Shown: piece by piece, positions 36,052 to 46,749 of the stretch
Position numbering within the stretch: position 1 is the stretch's first letter
Layout of the letters: every line of letters begins with the position of its first letter
Assembly (NCBI RefSeq): GCF_025766255.1
Contig: NW_026516779.1
Coordinates: 62,001 to 126,000 of the forward strand
Source of the DNA: Zychaea mexicana
Lineage: Eukaryota; Mucoromycota; Mucoromycetes; Mucorales; Lichtheimiaceae
Reading direction: 5' to 3'
Length of the DNA stretch: 64,000 bases
The notes under the pieces: model-generated
Seen by the model: the letters and a program-made list of their open reading frames with translations, nothing else
What the model was told of the DNA's origin: nothing
Databases searched by the model: none
Program-made: the position numbers and the translations under genes

Positions 36052-37897
36052 TTAATAGTGACGGAGTGAGCTCTTATAATTATCCAGCACACGATCAACC
36101 ATAATACCACTCAATCCCAAATAATTGGCAGGATCACACAAATGATTAACCTGGTCTTCGGATAGAGCTCCGGTAACCTGTGCATTTTGTTTAAGAACGT
36201 GTGCAAGCATCTGATCCTCCTTGATAGCAGCACGACAAGCATCGTAGACGATATCATGTGCAGTCTGTCGACCAAGCTTTGGAGCAAGGCCCATCATCAC
36301 AGCTTCGGAAACCACCAACCCTTTAGTCATTGCCAGATTCTGCGCCATTCTGTCTGGATGTACCTGAAGTCCACCAAACAAGGTCTTGGCTTGTTTAAGA
36401 GCTCCACCAGTGAGCACAAAGGCTTCGGGCAAAACAATCCATTCTTAATCATATAGGATCAAAGTTACAAAAAGAAGCGAAATTTGTGAGCATCAATAAT
36501 GTAAGTTCATATACGGGTATTGTAATGGCAATGATGATAGAAATTGCCTGCTTACCAATTTCCCAAGGACCAGTAGAACGTTCGTGATCTTCAACCATGG
36601 CATCCATTAATGCAGCTGTTTGTTGTCGTACAGTGCCAGCAATTGCATGAATGTAAGCACAGCTGATTGGATTGAACTTATTAGGCATAGTCGAGCTGGA
36701 TCCACGGTGGGGCATATACGGTTCGGATACTTCACCGACTTCCGTTTGCATCATCAACTGATTTTGTTAGCCCAATATCCAAATCGTGATAAGTAATCTT
36801 TACACATAGAAACAAACATAGATCAACGTAGAAACTGAGATACAGTATGCACCTTGACGTCCGTAGCAGCCTTGGATAATGTGCCAGTAAGCATACCGAG
36901 AAAAGCGCCTACTTCAGCAATTCTGTCACGCTCAGTATGCCATGCGATTTCAGGCTGTGCGAGTCCGAGTTCTTTGGCAAGTTCTTCTTGACACTTCATG
37001 GCTTGGTTCTGGTTTAGCGTTGCTAGTGTACCGGCAGCCCCGCTGAACTCCAAAGTAAGCACGCGCTCGCGTAATTGTGCCAGACGTTGCTTGTGACGTT
37101 GTAACGTAGCCAAGAGACGGGCCATTTTGAAGCCAAAAGTGATGGGAACGGCTTGCTGCAAGTTGCTTCTTGCAACCACTATGGTCGTAAGACAGGTAAA
37201 AGGGATCATTCATAGCGATTTGATATCGAACATTTAGAACAACACCAACATGAAGAATGGACTGGCTCTTTGCTTTCACTTACTGGGTAGCAGACGATGT
37301 GTTTCCGCAAGTCCGGCAACGCTCGCCATGATCGCATCCAAATGTTCTTCGATCAAGTCAAACGAGGCTCGGATAGCAAGCACAGTAGCAGAATCTGTCA
37401 CATCCTGCGTAGTAGCACCAAAGTGACACCATTCACCCAGGTTGTTGCGGCATAGGAAGACCAGTTGCTGGACGACACCCAATACAGGATAGCCAATGAG
37501 TTCGGTTTGTTGCTTGAGCTTGTCGAAATCAATGTTTTCAACATGGCATTGACTGACGATCTCGTCACATGCTTCTTGGGGGATCATCCCGAGCCGTGCT
37601 TGTACTTTGGCAAGAGCTGCCTCCCATTCGAGATAGTAGCCGGTACGACCGTGATCAGACCATATCTCTATCTCCATATCGAAGAGGACGATGAACAAGA
37701 AAAGAAAATGTATGAGTTGACTTGATTGAGCGGGTTGCAAGAGGTGGTTATTCTTTTCTTTCTCTCTCTCTCTCTCCAAGCACAGTGGCACTGTATATTT
37801 GAGAGCGATGGCAAGTCTTCTGGCTTGTAGACATACCCCTCATGGTCGAAGAGCCAAAGATATCCTTGAAGATACACGAGTTGGTGACGCTGGACAT
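36052..37897 (-). CDS. class II fumarase/aspartase-superfamily lyase
   Basis: Five exons in transcript order: 37897-37837, 37667-37284, 37178-36853, 36757-36556, 36443-36052, giving 454 aa. It reads MSSVTNSCIFKDIFGSSTMR then EIWSDHGRTGYYLEWEAALA. Family blocks are present: FGATTQDVTDSATVLAIR (TS/TTQD block), VPITFGFKMARLL, and the superfamily signature RGSSSTMPNKFNPISCAYIH (SSxMPxKxNP, catalytic Ser loop). The tail around GPWEIEWIVLPEAFVLTGGA and KGLVVSEAVMMGLAPKLGR resembles bacterial 3-carboxy-cis,cis-muconate cycloisomerases and adenylosuccinate-lyase-like enzymes more than fungal Ade13, fumarase or argininosuccinate lyase. The reaction is probably an elimination releasing fumarate or a related isomerisation; the substrate is uncertain. 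There are no neighbouring pathway genes. Confidence 0.88.
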
Positions 37898-38193
37898 ACA
37901 GATGTTACTGCGGAGAAGAAAAAGTTGTTTGAGAGAAAAAGATGTAGTGTAAAGGAACAATAGAAAATTTCCGTCATTTTACATGGCCAGCTGCTTTGCA
38001 ACTGTTCACAAGTATGACTTGACTGAGTGCTGAGTGTAAGTTTGTGTGTGTGTGTGTGAGATACACAGGGGCCGTGAAAGGGCCAAGTAAGGGCCAGGGA
38101 GTGGTGGTGGGGGGGGGGGCGCATTCTTGTGGGGGGGGGATAAGAATCACAGCCTCACGCTTCAAAATTGTTCCGGTTTTATGTATTTCATGC

Positions 38194-38198
<5 letters not shown>

Positions 38199-38226
<28 letters not shown>
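38199..38226. repeat. (GA)n microsatellite
   Basis: About fourteen GA units between the lyase promoter and the 3' end of the carrier gene. Nearby are G homopolymers at 38110-38120 and 38133-38141. Confidence 0.9.
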
Positions 38227-38227
<1 letters not shown>

Positions 38228-38282
38228 GGCAAATTGACAGGTTCTATTAATATGGTTTGTTTTATTTATATGCTTTTTGTTT

Positions 38283-39484
38283 TTACTGCTGGAGTGCTCG
38301 TCGTTTAAGTATCATTGAGGTATAGAATGCCAGTGCCAAGTAAGATGCCACACGATCCTTGATCATGTACATGATGCCCTGGTTGAAGAAGCCTTTGGTG
38401 ATCTGTGCGCGCATACCCTGTAGTGTAAGCAAAAGTCGTGTCGTCATAGTTAGAACATCACATAAGCACGTCGTAAGCACTAGCCCCACTAAGCTGCCGG
38501 TCATTACCTTGTAGAGACCCGCAGGACCATCACGTTGAATCACATGCTTCATCAATGCAATCATTCCCTCCTTTTTGTCAACGGGCGTACCCTTGCCCTT
38601 GCCCTTGGCATCGCTGGTCTCGGCGACCATGTTTGTGCGGATAAAGATGAACGGATAGGTGACCATAGTAGCGACCGTCTTTGCCAATGCCGAGAGCAAA
38701 AACACCTCCACCGACCCCAACGACGTCTTTTTGTATGCGCGCAGGTAGAATGCCTTGGCCTTTTCAAAGACAAAGTAGGTAATGGAGGGGTTTGACACGA
38801 GCAAGATGGACGCGCGATATCCCGTCCAAAATCCCTTCAAACCACCTCTTTCCTCATAAATGTCCCGCACTGTCTGCTTGAATCCTTTGCATTCCTTGCC
38901 AGCCGTTTGGAGACGAGTCGTCACGTTCGATACGGGTGTGGTAAAGAACCGAGAGATGAGCGCTGCCTCGGCACCGAGAAACAGTTCTTGAGCTACATTC
39001 AGCTGTGCTTTGTTTCCCAAGTTGGTGTTGAGTTTCTCTTGTACGTTTCGAAGGGCTGTGTAGCAATAAAAGTAGATGAAGCTGGAAAGTACGGTCGCAA
39101 GCGTGTCGGCGCCAAGTCCTGCGTAGAGCGCTTTGAATCCTCCTTCTTTGTAGATCGAGGTGATCACTTCTACTATTCCTCGCTTCTTGGTCTTGTTTTC
39201 TAATTGTAAACGAGTCGTCGAACTATTCACAAATGAGTTAAACGTTGTTATTATCGTTTCTACCAGTATATTCCAAGTGTGCAAAACCAAGAGACGGGGC
39301 AAAGATTATGTATAAGGTGGGTGTGGAGAAGAGAAAAAAAAAGTATTTACATGTCAAGTGGGTAAATGAACAAGTTTGCAATGGTGGAGCCCACAACACC
39401 CGAAACAGCATGGCCGACAGGTGGGAGCTTGAATTGCTCGAATGGTATTACATCGGTGGCGGTGGACTTTACTGAGCTTGCCAT
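38283..39484 (-). CDS. peroxisomal-type carrier (PMP34/PMP47/ANT1-like)
   Basis: Three exons in transcript order: 39484-39351, 39222-38508, 38417-38283, giving 327 aa. The second intron (38507-38418, 90 nt) is in frame and free of stops. Three carrier repeats are seen, with signatures YPLDISTTRLQ (repeat 1), TTPVSNVTTRLQTA (repeat 2) and YPFIFIRTNM (repeat 3). GMRAQITKGFFNQGIMYMIK near the end is characteristic of peroxisomal PMP34/PMP47. Family knowledge: this subgroup exchanges ATP/AMP, CoA or NAD across the peroxisomal membrane. The weakened acidic residue in repeats 2 and 3 is typical of the subgroup. The start MASSVKSTATDVIPF fits the lack of a mitochondrial presequence. Confidence 0.92.
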
Positions 39485-39691
39485 GGAAGAGGAGGGGGGG
39501 GGGGTGTTGTGTGGAGGTGGAAGAGAAGAGAACAAGGAAAGAGGAACAAGGGTTATCGATAGCAAATTCTTTTTTTCATGTGAGCGTGGTCGGGTAAAAA
39601 GGTGTTGGAAATGACAAAGCCAAATTATGATTTTCGCTCCAGCTCCAGAAGTCCCCCAGAAGATATTGAAAGCGTGCGTCCCCTTTCCTCC

Positions 39692-40985
39692 CTAATTAAG
39701 CAAATCGCATATTCGCATTTTTTGCTGTGTTGATGATGGATGAGATGCCTTGGTAATAATAATAGGTGATGAGGATGCTAATGATGATGATGGTTGCTGT
39801 GGTGGTGGAAACGGAGGTTGTGATAAGGAAGTAGTAATTGATGAAGCGGGGTGGGAAAATGGCATCGAAGATGATAGTATGCTCGGTAACGGTGACAACA
39901 ACACCGATGAAGACGATGATGCTGCTGCTGCTGCTGATGCTGCTGCTGCTGACGGCTGAGACTGGGGTGTCAATGGAGCTGGCGCTGGCAAAAGGGGCGG
40001 TAACGATGACGATGGCTGTGGCGTGTTCCCTTCAGCAGTGGAAGGTGACGGTGATGACGATGACGGCTGTGGCGGTTTCATGCGTAGTTGCCGAGGACTT
40101 TTCCTCCGCGATAAGACGGTGGACGAGGTGCCTCTCGCAAATGCACCGTTTTTAAACTTTTCCATATACACTGCATCCACCGTCCAGTAGCCTCCCTTCC
40201 CGCGGGAGTTTGTTCCGTCCAGCTCAGCTTTCGGGACCTTTTTGAAGCACTTGTTCAGAGACAAGTTGTGACGAATTGTGTTCTATGACAAGAATTACAA
40301 ACAATCCTTGTTAGCTTATCGCAAACCCACCGATAACAAAAAAAAACAAGGGTAGTTTGATCCTTTGTACCTGCCAACCCGTATCATTTTCATCGTAGAG
40401 CGCAGGATATTTATCCATGATCCATTTGTATATTTCTTGGAGTGTCATTCGTTCCTGGTCTGCCTCCAATATCGCTTGCGCAATCAATGACGAATACGAA
40501 AAGGGAGGGCGCCGTCGTCGTCGCGGTGGCTTTATCAGATCCGGCGCCATGGGAACAAATGATTCTGATACGATGTGTCGTTGCAGTTGTTGTCGCTGCG
40601 CTTCAGACCGGTACTGTTTCACGGAAGCAACCAAGTGTGGATGTCGCATGACAACTGGAATGCGTGGAGGGTATTCTACTGGTTGTTGAAGCTGGGCAGC
40701 ACTAATGCTAGTAGGTGGGCTGGCTGTGGTGGCAGTAGTAGCAACTGGTAAGCGAAAAACGTCCATACGTGATTGCTGTTGATGTTGCTGGTAGTGATGC
40801 TGCTGCTGCTGCTGCTGCTGCTGTTGTAGTGATGGGTGGTGTTGTTGGCATTTTGTCACTTCTGCTTCTGGGCTGTTACAGTTGCTGTTGCTGCTCACAC
40901 TGTAGTTGCTGCTACTGCTGCTACTCATGTCAGCAATAGTGGGCGGTTGTGGGACGGGGTTGTTATCGTTGTGGTAAACTGACAT
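39692..40985 (-). CDS. forkhead transcription factor
   Basis: Two exons in transcript order: 40985-40371 and 40282-39692, giving 401 aa. Residues 1-155 are low-complexity (Ser, Gln/His runs). The forkhead domain covers about 159-250: [38 protein letters not shown], then across the intron [18 protein letters not shown] and GKGGYWTVD. Helix 3 ([13 protein letters not shown]) is the DNA-reading helix and is intact. The C-terminal 120 residues are Pro/Ser/Ala-rich. Forkhead factors in fungi control cell cycle, mating or stress genes; the subgroup cannot be fixed without a tree. The intron lies inside the domain just before helix 3. Confidence 0.93.
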
Positions 40986-41680
40986 TCAAGGAAGAAGAAG
41001 TAGAACGAAAGGAGACAATAACATAACGTGTATGCAGCATATGTGGTACTCCCCGAGTCAAAAAAAAATGTGAGTGGGCTTATCTTGTTCTATGTTTCGC
41101 TTTTGAAAGAGAGAGAAAGAGAAAAGAGAGTGCTTTGTGTGGCACACTCCCTTTTCGTGCTTATTTTAAACCCCATACAGCATATGTCCTTCATATGTGT
41201 GACGCATCACTGTCCCCTTTCTTTACGCTGTATCGCTAATAACTATTTTCTGATACTGTTGACTATGGTTTACTTACAACGAGAAAGAACAAGGACACAT
41301 CCTTTTTTGACATTGGTAATCGAGATCTTTTTCACGCCCATAACGGGACACGCCACAACCGTCTCCCTTATCAGTTTGCATGAGACGAGAACGCTGCCTG
41401 TCTCTTTTTCATGTTGTCAGAATGGAACAGATACCATATAGCCTGCATCCTGCTGTGGCTTCGACCAAGTACTGGCAATAATGAAATATGTTGGTGTTCA
41501 TATTAGACTGGCTGGTGCTCACTGAGTACCGCTCCTCCGACGTATTTATGGCGTGCTGTTTTTTCTCCTATGTTTTCACACGTCCATCTGCAATGCCCCT
41601 GCCCCTCTTTCGACCTCACCGCCTTTCAAACCTGTCATAAATCCCACCCCTTTTTGTACGACAACCACACATAATCCTCT
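40986..41680. other. intergenic between forkhead and MED27 genes
   Basis: Forkhead promoter and MED27 3' end. No protein-like frame with family features. Confidence 0.55.
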
Positions 41681-43245
41681 TTATTGGGCTAACTTGGACG
41701 CGACTTTGGTTGCTGCGACAAAGCAGAGCATGTGATACGCGATACCAGCTGTTGTATAGGCTTGAGGCATTTCACGATCAGGTTCCATGTAATCTACTTT
41801 TCTCCGAATCCACGTTCGAACCATCGGAGGCAAATACTTGTAATGGGGCGAGTCAAACTGCAATCGTCGATGACAGCGGAAGCACGGTTCGGTGAACAAG
41901 TTGTGATAACTTGCAATCCAGTGTAATATGCTTGATAACGCCTCTCTTGCTGGGAGCACCCCCATGTCTTGGAACGCCATGTCTGCCAGGACATTCAACT
42001 TTTGGAATATGAGAGGCTGTTCATGATGGGGATGTCTCTGTATATGCATAGTTTTATCAGTTTAGTTTTGTTAGAGATGGCACCTTTTGAGAATGTTACA
42101 TTCGAGATAACGACGAAACAAAGGAGGTAGAAGGATGTTTTCGATTTCTGCTACTCTAATTCACCCCTTACCTCTTCTGTTGCACTATTCATTTCGTATC
42201 TATGGAACATGATGGTATCTGATCCGCGGTAGTAATCCACATCGAGGGATGCCGTTAAGGCTTTGTGTACAGTGATCTAGGTACAGACATCAGACATTGT
42301 ATCATGCATATCCATATATATACTGTTAAAATAGAAAGATGACTTACTGTGAAGTTGCATGACGATCCGGATACTGTCTCATGTTCCGGCTTGTTGAAAG
42401 TGACGGATAATTCTACATTGGTAGGTTTTTCATGGGCCAGCCATTCATCGATTTGTGTGGTGATATAGCTGTTCAAGTGCAAATAGATAGTCAGTATACC
42501 ACAAACTGCCGCTTCAAATACATGACGTTTGTCATCCAAGTGGAGTGTACTTGATTTAGATAGAGCCCCCATACTTTGATGTAGTAGATGCGGTTTTTTG
42601 ATCCAAGACGACGTTCGAAAGTTGCTTGAAAGCCTGATCCGTATTCTTTTTGATAATCAAGCATGGATCCTTGGGACGGCCCATGTTGTTTTCTGCTTGC
42701 CTTCGTTCTTCAGCAGCAGCATTGTTTTCTACAGCACTGTATGCCCCACAAAGGTCAGTTAGAACCATCTCTCCGTTTATACTTGGTCTCTTACTTTTTG
42801 ATAGTTGGCCAATGATAGGCTTTATTAGCAGCCACTTGTGCATAAGAGAGGCCTCCTAAAAAAGAGAAGCGTTGTTAGGAGTAACAGTTATATCGTCTTG
42901 TAAACCTGGGAGGAATCTAGAAAGAAGACTGAATGCGCGAGTACCTTTGAGTCCTTCACTTTCTGCAGCAAGCCGATTCAACCCTCGTTTCACGTGATTC
43001 AGTCGATCGCCAAATGCTTGAACATAACTAGGTCCTTTGCTTTCTTGAAGGACAAGAGCCGTGAAATCTTTCAATGCTGATCGTACTTCGGAGATCTGTT
43101 GTCTCGAGAGTTAGTAAATTGTGAAGAAGGAAAAAGGTACAGGTGAACAAAAGAGAGTAATTATGAGACTGACAGTAGCTAAGGTTTCATTTATTTTGGT
43201 AATGTCTTGTTCAATTTCTCCAAGCGGTCGTGACAAGTCGGTCAT
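41681..43245 (-). CDS. MED27: Mediator subunit 27 (MED27), frame change in a G run
   Basis: Six coding exons in transcript order: 43245-43174, 43095-42945, 42855-42795, 42736-42348, 42276-42172, 42037-41681; about 377 aa. The C-terminal domain identifies it: HWIASYHNLFTEPCFRCHRR followed by YLPPMVRTW, the Cys-containing MED27 end. N-terminal helical parts (MTDLSRPLGEIEQDITKINE, ALKDFTALVLQESKG) fit a Mediator tail subunit. In exon 4, frame moves by one at a run of five G (plus 42566-42570): upstream reads ...TASTTSKYGGSI-stop, downstream resumes as ALSKSSTLHLDDKRHVFEAA. One G fewer restores the frame exactly. Either a sequence error, a natural indel or an extremely short (25 nt) intron explains it. 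The donor of exon 1 (GTCAGT) is weak. Confidence 0.8.
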
Positions 43246-43891
43246 GGTGTGTGTGTATGTGTATATATTAGGACGGAGGACAAGGAAAAGAAAAAGTGGG
43301 CTTTCCCTCCGCGCTCTGAAATTATGAATTCGATCGAACGCGCTTGATTCTGCATACATTTGTTGCATTACCCGCCAAGAGAGAAGAAAAATGCATAATG
43401 TAATTAGTGATTGAATGATAGTAAGCAATGACTATTATTGGACGCAAATGATAGAAATACAGACACAGAGAGAGAAAATGCTATGATATATGTACAGAGA
43501 TAAAAATGGAGAAGCAAGAGAGGATGTCTTTTTTTTCTTTGGGATCATATACCCTTATCTTTTCAGGGTGCTGATTCATCTTTGATCCGTCCGTCACCTT
43601 CAGACGTCGTGGGCCACGTTTCTCTAATTACTTTCTACATGCGTTAGTGCATATGTATATATATATATATATGTAAGCAAGGTATAGATATAGCGTGACC
43701 TAGTGTTGTAAATCAGGAAACATGCTTCAAATGTTCCAAGCATGATTGAAGATCAAAGGACTAGGTAGAAACGTGCTGTAATGATGTCACCGTAAACTGC
43801 AAAGAGAAAGCACATTGGAATTCGTTCAAGTTAGGTGATAATAGTTTGTGCTGTCCGCTCAAGCAGCTTCTTTGATGGGGAGTAGGTCTTT
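43246..43891. other. intergenic upstream of MED27
   Basis: AT-rich, with a (TA)n run near 43651-43672. No gene seen. Confidence 0.55.
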
Positions 43892-44620
43892 TTATGCTGT
43901 AAACTTTTCGCACAAGCTAGTGAACCTCTCCTGCGTAGTATGGAATAAGTGGGCTACAGAACTGTCATTGCCATCGTTGCTAATACTACTCATACCGTCG
44001 TCGGTCGTCCGCTTCTTTCCTGCTGCCTTTCTTTTATACCTTCAAGTGTGTCAGGAACTCGTCGATATGGTCTCCAGACAGATAATCCATAGATTCTTCT
44101 ACGTTCGACTCAATGATGATCTGATTATTGGTGATTTGATACGAACACACCGTTCGGATCCTTGCAGGCATCCTTGTTTGTTCCAACATTGATGACAATA
44201 AATTGCCTAATTATAACAATGTACGTCTAGATCTTTCAGTGAGGCAAAGCAGTGAGATGATGCCGTATCAACATAATCAGATAGTGGTTGAGCATTTACC
44301 GAATAGAAAACAATAAAAGTAACGTAAAGCATGTTATGATCGTGGTACTGCCGTCCAGACATTATATGTAAAAGTAAACGCTGGTCTATGGACGTCAACT
44401 CAATCCGCCATTGTTCTTCGCTTCAGCACGCGGCTGTGGTTTCTTTTTTTTCAACGAACGACGCCTTCCATGCAATACCTTTTTCATTCAGCGTGTTATA
44501 CACAGCTCCAATTCTCTGTATGGTCTATGTAGTCAAAAAGGATGGATGCAATGTTACGAGTCAAATAAAGTTGCTTTGTGCAATATATGTGATCCATTCT
44601 ATAAGAAAAAGTGTCGATAA
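43892..44620 (-). CDS. unidentified spliced gene, 3' half defined
   Basis: Two exons at the 3' end are convincing: 44206-44040 and 43930-43892, with GT-AG junction and matching phase. They encode NLLSSMLEQTRMPARIRTVC, then SYQITNNQIIIESNVEESMD, YLSGDHIDEFLTHLK and ERFTSLCEKFTA-stop. Upstream, the minus strand at about 44512-44300 encodes RIGAVYNTLNEKGIAW and EQWRIELTSIDQRLLLHIMS, then MLYVTFIVFYS before a GTAAAT donor, but an in-frame TGA near 44426 and a phase mismatch to the next exon leave the 5' half unresolved. I do not recognise the family. It may be a small real gene with more introns, or a recently broken one. It lies between MED27 and PA2G4 on the same strand. Confidence 0.45.
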
Positions 44621-44746
44621 AAGGTTGTTATTGCGTAGTTATTATATATGATGCACAGAAAGATATGAGAAAATGTTTATACAATGATCGGTAGAGAACA
44701 GCTAGCTTAAATAATTGGTGAAAATATTATTTTGTACAGTTTTCTT

Positions 44747-46421
44747 TTATGCCATGTCCACATCCTCGACCTGATCATACAAAAAGAACCATATCAGTTG
44801 AGCATACTCAAGCAATCGGCGTACTCTTCTAACGTATATCAGAACTTAACATACCGCTATACGATGTTCACCAAAGTTAATGTTTACTTGAGGTAAAGAC
44901 TTTTCATTGACAGGCTTGATGATCTCCAAGGGCACCTCACTAGCAAGGATCTGAGAAGCAGGCGTTTGTTCTGGTATGCAGTATTGTGAATGGACATAGG
45001 GGAGAGCCATGGGCAATGTGGTGCGGATCAATCCCTTGGGTGTCACCAAGACTGTAAGTTTAAACTGTGCTACAAGATCCGTCTTTAGTGAAGAGCGCAT
45101 GGGTGTGTAGGGAGTGATAAGTTCGTGCTGCATAAGCGATGTTAGACCGAGACGAGCATGGTTGGTAGACAGCGATCTAATACAGCAATATTATGTGAAG
45201 AGGAGAGAGGACAACGTTAAAAAAGAGTTCTTGAGCACAACACATCTCTCAGTGCTTACAAGGGTGGACTTACCGAGAAGCAAAGGGGAAAACGGTGTAT
45301 TTGCTGTTGATTTCATTGTAAGCGGTTCTTGCAGCCTTCATCTTGAGCTGGTATGACTTGTTGACATCACGCTGGAACACGCAAGGCTTGTGCTCGGCAG
45401 GCTTGACCTTACCGTCACCTGTAGTCATGACAATGTTGAGTTGGTAAACTTGGTTGGCCTCAATTTCGAAATCGAATCGCTCCAAATCCTCGACAAACAA
45501 CTCGTTAGCAAATCGGTTTTCGATATCCTTGCCGCCACGCAAGACGAAGCGTTTCATTGGGGAAGAATAGGTGCCTTCGACAGGCTGACAACGGTAGTAA
45601 AGACCAATTTCAGTAATGGCACGTGTGATTTCGGATGCCTTGACGCCAGGTTTCAACAAGCGAAGTGCAGCCTCTTGAGCACAGTATGCGGCACAAATGA
45701 CATCGGCGGCACGGTTCTGGATGGGTTGCTCAGGATTAGCATTGACAACAACAGTATGTGCGGCGGTAGAGATGTATCCGTTAATGTGAGCACCCAATTC
45801 ACTAGACGTTTAGAAAGTAATGGCGAATGGTAAGCATTTGGTCATGTACTTTTCCCCTTTGTCTCCTCCTTGGCGAATAAAAAGAACTTACACTTTAACC
45901 ACATCGCCAGGCTGCAAGCTATAATCGGTATCGGCCATAGGAGACATGTATTGCACATAGTTGTTGACAGAGACACAAGTAGGGAATGCAATGCCTCGTT
46001 CCATTGATTTGTACATACCGTCGGCCTAAAAATCAAAAAGACCAAATCAGCACTTCTAGATTTCCATATCAAGCGTTTCAGGCATAAAATAAATAAAATA
46101 TAAAAAAACTTACATAGGCAGTAATAAGATCATCACCAAACTGACAAAGATCGCAAACCGAAATTCCAACCGCAACCTTATCAAGAACCTGAGGCAATAC
46201 AGCTGACAGAAATATTAAACAGCGTTAGCTCGAATGAAAACGTCTTTTTTTTTCTCCTTAAGCAGATCAACCTGTTCACACACAAAAAGAATAGATCTTT
46301 TACCATTGACGATATTGGCCGAAAGCTTGTACTTTTCAATGACGTCTGTATCCGTCAAGGCATTGTCCGCCGCAAATTTGGACGGCGTGTAATTGGTCAT
46401 TGCTACCTCCATTGCCGACAT
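44747..46421 (-). CDS. PA2G4/EBP1-type protein (Cdb4), peptidase-fold
   Basis: Six exons in transcript order: 46421-46304, 46202-46114, 46025-45892, 45801-45274, 45176-44855, 44770-44747, giving 404 aa. It has the methionine-aminopeptidase fold of PA2G4/EBP1 (S. pombe Cdb4, relative of yeast Arx1): TDVIEKYKLSANIVN, VAVGISVCDLCQFGDDLI, CVSVNNYVQYMSPMADTDYS, LQPGDVVKVELGAHINGYIS, GVKASEITRAITEIG, and MKAARTAYNEINSKYTVFPF then ARLGLTSLMQHELITPYTP. The histidines and acids that bind metal in true aminopeptidases are not conserved in this family, so it is expected to be inactive as a peptidase and to bind ribosomes at the tunnel exit. The last exon is only eight codons (VEDVDMA). Length matches human PA2G4 (394). 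Confidence 0.95.
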
Positions 46422-46749
46422 ATTTATATATGGTTTAAAGTTCTGGTTCCTTGAAAAAAAGAAGTGTCAAGCTGCACTTTGAATAATTTCTCGGGCTGGA
46501 ACCAGACAACAAGCCACCGAGTTCATGCGCAATGGGGAACTCCGCTTGCTGGATATTGACCGATTTGGGGTCGGGCATCATCTCGCATTAAGTCGCACAC
46601 CCCATCATCGGCGGATTTTTCCCTTACCACCGTCGAGCCAATGACTTGACTAGAAAGACCCTTGGACCTTCATGTCAATTGTTTCTCTACTTTTTTTTTC
46701 TCTCTCTTATTTTCTTTGATTTTCTTTCTCACTCATACAACGATAGACC
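46422..46749. promoter_or_regulatory. 328-bp divergent promoter, PA2G4 and CsbD-like genes
   Basis: Start codons of the minus-strand PA2G4 gene and the plus-strand gene at 46750 are 328 bp apart and face outward. The segment has a GC-richer middle (46490-46625) and a T/C-rich leader towards the plus gene. A shared control region is likely from the spacing alone. Confidence 0.6.

Noticed and set aside
39750..40155. Plus-strand acidic and poly-Leu frames
   Set aside because: Antisense of the Ser/Pro/Ala-rich tail of the forkhead factor.
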